Source of the DNA: Bacteroidota bacterium
GTDB taxonomy: Bacteria; Bacteroidota; Bacteroidia; UKL13-3
Length of the DNA stretch: 64,000 nucleotides
Reading direction: 5' to 3'
Assembly (NCBI GenBank): GCA_027491085.1
Contig: JAIXWW010000019.1
Location: forward strand, 186,001-250,000
Positions 61,544-64,000 of the stretch are shown in pieces. Under the pieces are notes generated by a model. That model did no database searches. It saw only the letters and a program-made list of their open reading frames with translations, and was not told the origin of the DNA. Position 1 is the first letter of the stretch. Each line of letters begins with the position of its first letter. The position numbers and the translations under genes are program-made.

Positions 61544-62872
61544 CTATTCATCCGTAGCCAATTTGCTTTTAAGTAACCTGTCGTTAAACTTTCTTACCAC
61601 TGTTTCATATTCTTGTGGAGTAAACAACGTTTTTTTACCTAATAAATCGGCAATTACATTATTTCCTTGTACCAAACCCATATCGTTTCGCATGGTATTA
61701 AATGGCTTCGAAAGTAATTGCATTTTTTCATCATAAACATGCAGCCCATAAGCTAACTTATTACGACTTGAATACTCCGAAACATCAAAACAAAAAGAAG
61801 CAATTAAAAAATTAGTAGAATCAAAAGTTAAGGGCCTTTCAATTGATTCGTAATTTTCATTGATAAAAACATTAGTAAAATCTTTCGCCAATATCTTATT
61901 AATGGATGTATCTGAAAAAAATAATATTTTGCTGTATTTATATTCAACCTTCATTTTTTCAAAAACCATTTTATTTGTTAAATCTTGTAAAAAATAAAGT
62001 TGTTTGGCATCATCAAACCTACCCATGCGTTTTAAGGCATTTACCTCATTAATATTAGGAGTAGGGAACATGATTAATAAAGTACCACTACTTAATTTTA
62101 ATACTTGTTTTTTCATTTCGGCATCGGCATCAAAAAGAGCTCTACCAATTTGAACGGCACTTAATTTTACGCCCACTTCCAAAGTATTTGGTCGTCCTTG
62201 AACGTAGTTAACGGCATTATTATTTGTAAAACTATGCACATACTTTACCTCAAAATTACCTATCTGGCTAAACTTAAAACTAAATCCAAGCATACCTGCC
62301 AAATCAATATCTCCAGCTTTATTTTTGTTTGATTCTAATCCACCTTGAACCAAACTATACGCTCCATTTTGGAGTGTTTGAGAATAGCTATACATCAAAT
62401 AAGATGGTCTAAAACCTAATAACAACCTAAAATCTGCACTGCTTCTATCAGGCACAAAATGAAATGAAAACGATGGATCGAAGTAATAACCACCATACTG
62501 ATTGTCGGTAGCTTTATCTCTGCTTTCTATAAAATTAACAGCTACTGGTTCTACCGAATAATCCCACATGCTAATAAATTTATTTATATAAAATTTATTA
62601 AGAGGTTTTGTAAGAAAAATACTTATTCGTGGCATAAAATTTCCTACTCTATTACCAAAATCAGCACCAATTAAATTAAAGTTTCCGTCTATTCCTACTC
62701 CAAAGTTAAAATTATTAGGATCCATTTTATGGAGGAGTAGCTTTTTAGATTCCGCCACTGGAGCTACTTTCAGGGTTTTCTTTTTTACATGTGTAGTATC
62801 TTGCGCAAAGGCAATTACACTAAAACATAATACAATTAAATTAATAAAAACAACACGGTACAAATTTATCAT
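61544..62872 (-). CDS. Secreted protein of unknown function (outer-membrane-like)
   Basis: The 442-residue protein has a signal peptide ([18 protein letters not shown]), then a beta-rich region with [34 protein letters not shown] and [17 protein letters not shown], suggesting a barrel of perhaps 8-12 strands in residues 50-260. The last 150 residues are mixed helix and strand ([18 protein letters not shown]). I do not recognise a family. Its ATG overlaps the queG stop (62869-62872, ATGA), implying coupled translation with queG. The functional link to queuosine synthesis is doubtful. Confidence 0.7.
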   Translation of the reverse strand: MINLYRVVFINLIVLCFSVIAFAQDTTHVKKKTLKVAPVAESKKLLLHKMDPNNFNFGVGIDGNFNLIGADFGNRVGNFMPRISIFLTKPLNKFYINKFISMWDYSVEPVAVNFIESRDKATDNQYGGYYFDPSFSFHFVPDRSSADFRLLLGFRPSYLMYSYSQTLQNGAYSLVQGGLESNKNKAGDIDLAGMLGFSFKFSQIGNFEVKYVHSFTNNNAVNYVQGRPNTLEVGVKLSAVQIGRALFDADAEMKKQVLKLSSGTLLIMFPTPNINEVNALKRMGRFDDAKQLYFLQDLTNKMVFEKMKVEYKYSKILFFSDTSINKILAKDFTNVFINENYESIERPLTFDSTNFLIASFCFDVSEYSSRNKLAYGLHVYDEKMQLLSKPFNTMRNDMGLVQGNNVIADLLGKKTLFTPQEYETVVRKFNDRLLKSKLATDE

Positions 62873-63819
62873 TGGGTTAAGTTTCTTATAAAGTCAATAT
62901 TTCTTTTCAATCCGTTGTATTTGGTTCGCTTTACTGGCGATTTTTTAAATAACTCGCTGAATACTTGTTCAGTAATCTCCAGCCAATCATTATTGGTCAT
63001 GTTTAAAAGTTCGGGCTTAGCTAAAAATTTAGGTTCGTTATGATGTTTTGAAAACCTATTCCAAGGGCAAACATCTTGGCAAACATCGCATCCAAAAGCC
63101 CAATTATCAAACTTTCCTTTCATTTCGGTAGGAATGGCTTCTTTTAACTCAATGGTAAAATAACTGATGCATTTACTGCCATCAACCACTGTTGGTGAAA
63201 CAATGGCTTCGGTAGGACAAGCATCAATACAAGCCGTGCAAGTTCCGCAATAATTGGTAGCCAATTTACTATCGTACTCTAAATCCAAATCAATAATTAA
63301 CTCTGCCAAAAAGTAAAAGGAGCCATGACCTTTATTTATTAAATTGCCATTTTTGCCAATCCAACCCAATCCACTTTTGGCAGCCCAAGCTCGCTCTAAA
63401 ATCGGAGCCGAATCAACAAAACACCTACCCCCTACTTCACCAATATTTGATTGAATAAACAATAACAATTCAACCAACTTTTCTTTTACAACATCATGGT
63501 AATCTTGCCCATATGCATATTTTGAAATTTGAGGAGCTTGTGAGTCTTTTTGCGTATCAGTTGTGTAATAATTATACATCAAACTAATAACTGATTTGGC
63601 ACCATCAACTAATAAAGTGGGATTTAAACGCTTGTCAAAATGATTTTCCATATAAGCCATTTTGCCATTTTTATTTTCATGGAGCCATTTCTCCAACTTA
63701 GGAGCTTCGCTTGCCAAAAACGCTGCTTTACTAATACCTACAAAGCTAAAGCCAAGCCTATTGGCTTCTTCTTTTATCATTTTGGTATATTTACTTTTAT
63801 TTGGCATAGCAATTGACAA
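62869..63819 (-). CDS. queG: Epoxyqueuosine reductase QueG
   Basis: QueG reduces epoxyqueuosine to queuosine in tRNA, using a corrinoid cofactor and two 4Fe-4S clusters. The 316-residue protein has two ferredoxin-like motifs: [15 protein letters not shown] near residue 188 and [11 protein letters not shown] near residue 241. Further family features are the upstream [31 protein letters not shown], and [16 protein letters not shown] at the end. The ORF-track start gives [17 protein letters not shown] at residue 5 (MPNKSKYTK) is also possible. It is divergent from the last gene of the window by 38 bases. Confidence 0.94.
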   Translation of the reverse strand: MSIAMPNKSKYTKMIKEEANRLGFSFVGISKAAFLASEAPKLEKWLHENKNGKMAYMENHFDKRLNPTLLVDGAKSVISLMYNYYTTDTQKDSQAPQISKYAYGQDYHDVVKEKLVELLLFIQSNIGEVGGRCFVDSAPILERAWAAKSGLGWIGKNGNLINKGHGSFYFLAELIIDLDLEYDSKLATNYCGTCTACIDACPTEAIVSPTVVDGSKCISYFTIELKEAIPTEMKGKFDNWAFGCDVCQDVCPWNRFSKHHNEPKFLAKPELLNMTNNDWLEITEQVFSELFKKSPVKRTKYNGLKRNIDFIRNLTQ

Positions 63820-63857
63820 AAGTGGTTACTTATATTTAAATAAAAAAGAAAGAAATT

Positions 63858-64000
63858 ATGGTATTCATGGTTGAAATAAAATTGCCTTACGAAATAGACA
63901 ATAATTTTATGCGAAAAATTCCTAGTCACAGAGCTTTTATAAGTGTTTTAATTAATCAAGGTAAAATTCAAAGTTACACCATTAATGAAGAGCGTACAAA
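63858..64000 (+). CDS. Muconolactone isomerase-like protein (3' end outside window)
   Basis: The frame opens MVFMVEIKLPYEID and continues FMRKIPSHRAFISVLINQ, then GKIQSYTINEERT, and runs off the window. The pattern (hydrophobic strand, P-x-HR helix, G-I-SY) resembles the muconolactone delta-isomerase/YciI-like small fold. ATG at 63858 or 63867 could start it. Only 47 codons are visible, so family and function are tentative; in Bacteroidota such proteins are often stand-alone and of unknown role. Confidence 0.6.
   Translation, partial: MVFMVEIKLPYEIDNNFMRKIPSHRAFISVLINQGKIQSYTINEERT

Overview
The window comes from an AT-rich member of the Bacteroidota. Support for this: five proteins carry the type IX secretion (T9SS, Por) C-terminal sorting domain; promoter-like sites match the phylum-specific -7 box TAnnTTTG; Shine-Dalgarno sites are mostly absent; SufBCDSE is the iron-sulfur system; and the spacers hold repeat families that I recognise as typical of this phylum. 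I cannot name the order or genus from sequence alone. No rRNA, tRNA, CRISPR array, transposase, integrase or prophage gene is visible.

Layout. 1-6.9 kb: the 3' part of a universal stress protein gene, a secreted Omp28-like T9SS cargo, recF, an orphan receiver protein, metF, an overlooked 44-residue zinc-ribbon gene (5577-5711), a conserved unknown and queE. 6.9-13.6 kb: the suf Fe-S assembly locus on the minus strand, read sufB, sufC, sufD, GxxExxY ORF, sufS, sufE, sufT-like, small membrane protein. Its spacers are packed with short repeats, and a GxxExxY (PD-(D/E)XK nuclease-like) ORF sits between sufD and sufS inside a unit with imperfect inverted ends. 13.6-16.4 kb: psd and rlmN, surrounded by dispersed repeats, one of which folds into a three-way junction. 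16.4-21.2 kb: two more T9SS cargos, one an M36 metalloprotease. 21.2-25.9 kb: trpS-ribF and pyrR-pyrB, an XRE regulator and a stand-alone T9SS-domain ORF. 26-29.3 kb: a minus-strand operon of methyltransferase, PAP2 phosphatase, ZIP transporter and glycosyltransferase. 29.6-34 kb: a giant outer-membrane barrel-like protein and a 7-TM protein.

34.2-46.6 kb is a surface-polysaccharide locus. A minus-strand operon runs from a short TolC-like protein and a Wzz/Wzc-like protein with decayed ATPase motifs through a Wzx-type flippase, a Wzy/WaaL-type polymerase or ligase and four glycosyltransferases. A glycosyltransferase and a hexapeptide acyltransferase diverge from it. No initiating sugar-phosphate transferase, Wza or sugar-nucleotide synthesis gene is present in the window.

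46.6-64 kb is housekeeping and envelope genes: a cytochrome c lipoprotein, a lipid kinase, an ECF sigma/anti-sigma pair facing a MuiA-like (DUF4139) gene, a seven-PKD T9SS protein, an iron alcohol dehydrogenase, a cyclophilin, an LRR-kinase fusion, a cold-shock protein, a YiiX-like hydrolase, fhs, queG and the start of a muconolactone-isomerase-like gene.

Functional links: queE and queG both serve queuosine synthesis; metF and fhs both serve one-carbon folate metabolism; the suf genes form one pathway; and the T9SS cargos depend on a secretion machine encoded elsewhere. The most unusual signals are the nuclease-like cassette that appears to have supplied the start codon of sufS, the repeat-derived leaders and stop codons throughout the suf locus, the structured repeat at 13.9 kb, and the export pair at the head of the polysaccharide operon (single-repeat TolC-like protein plus Wzz with a degenerate ATPase).
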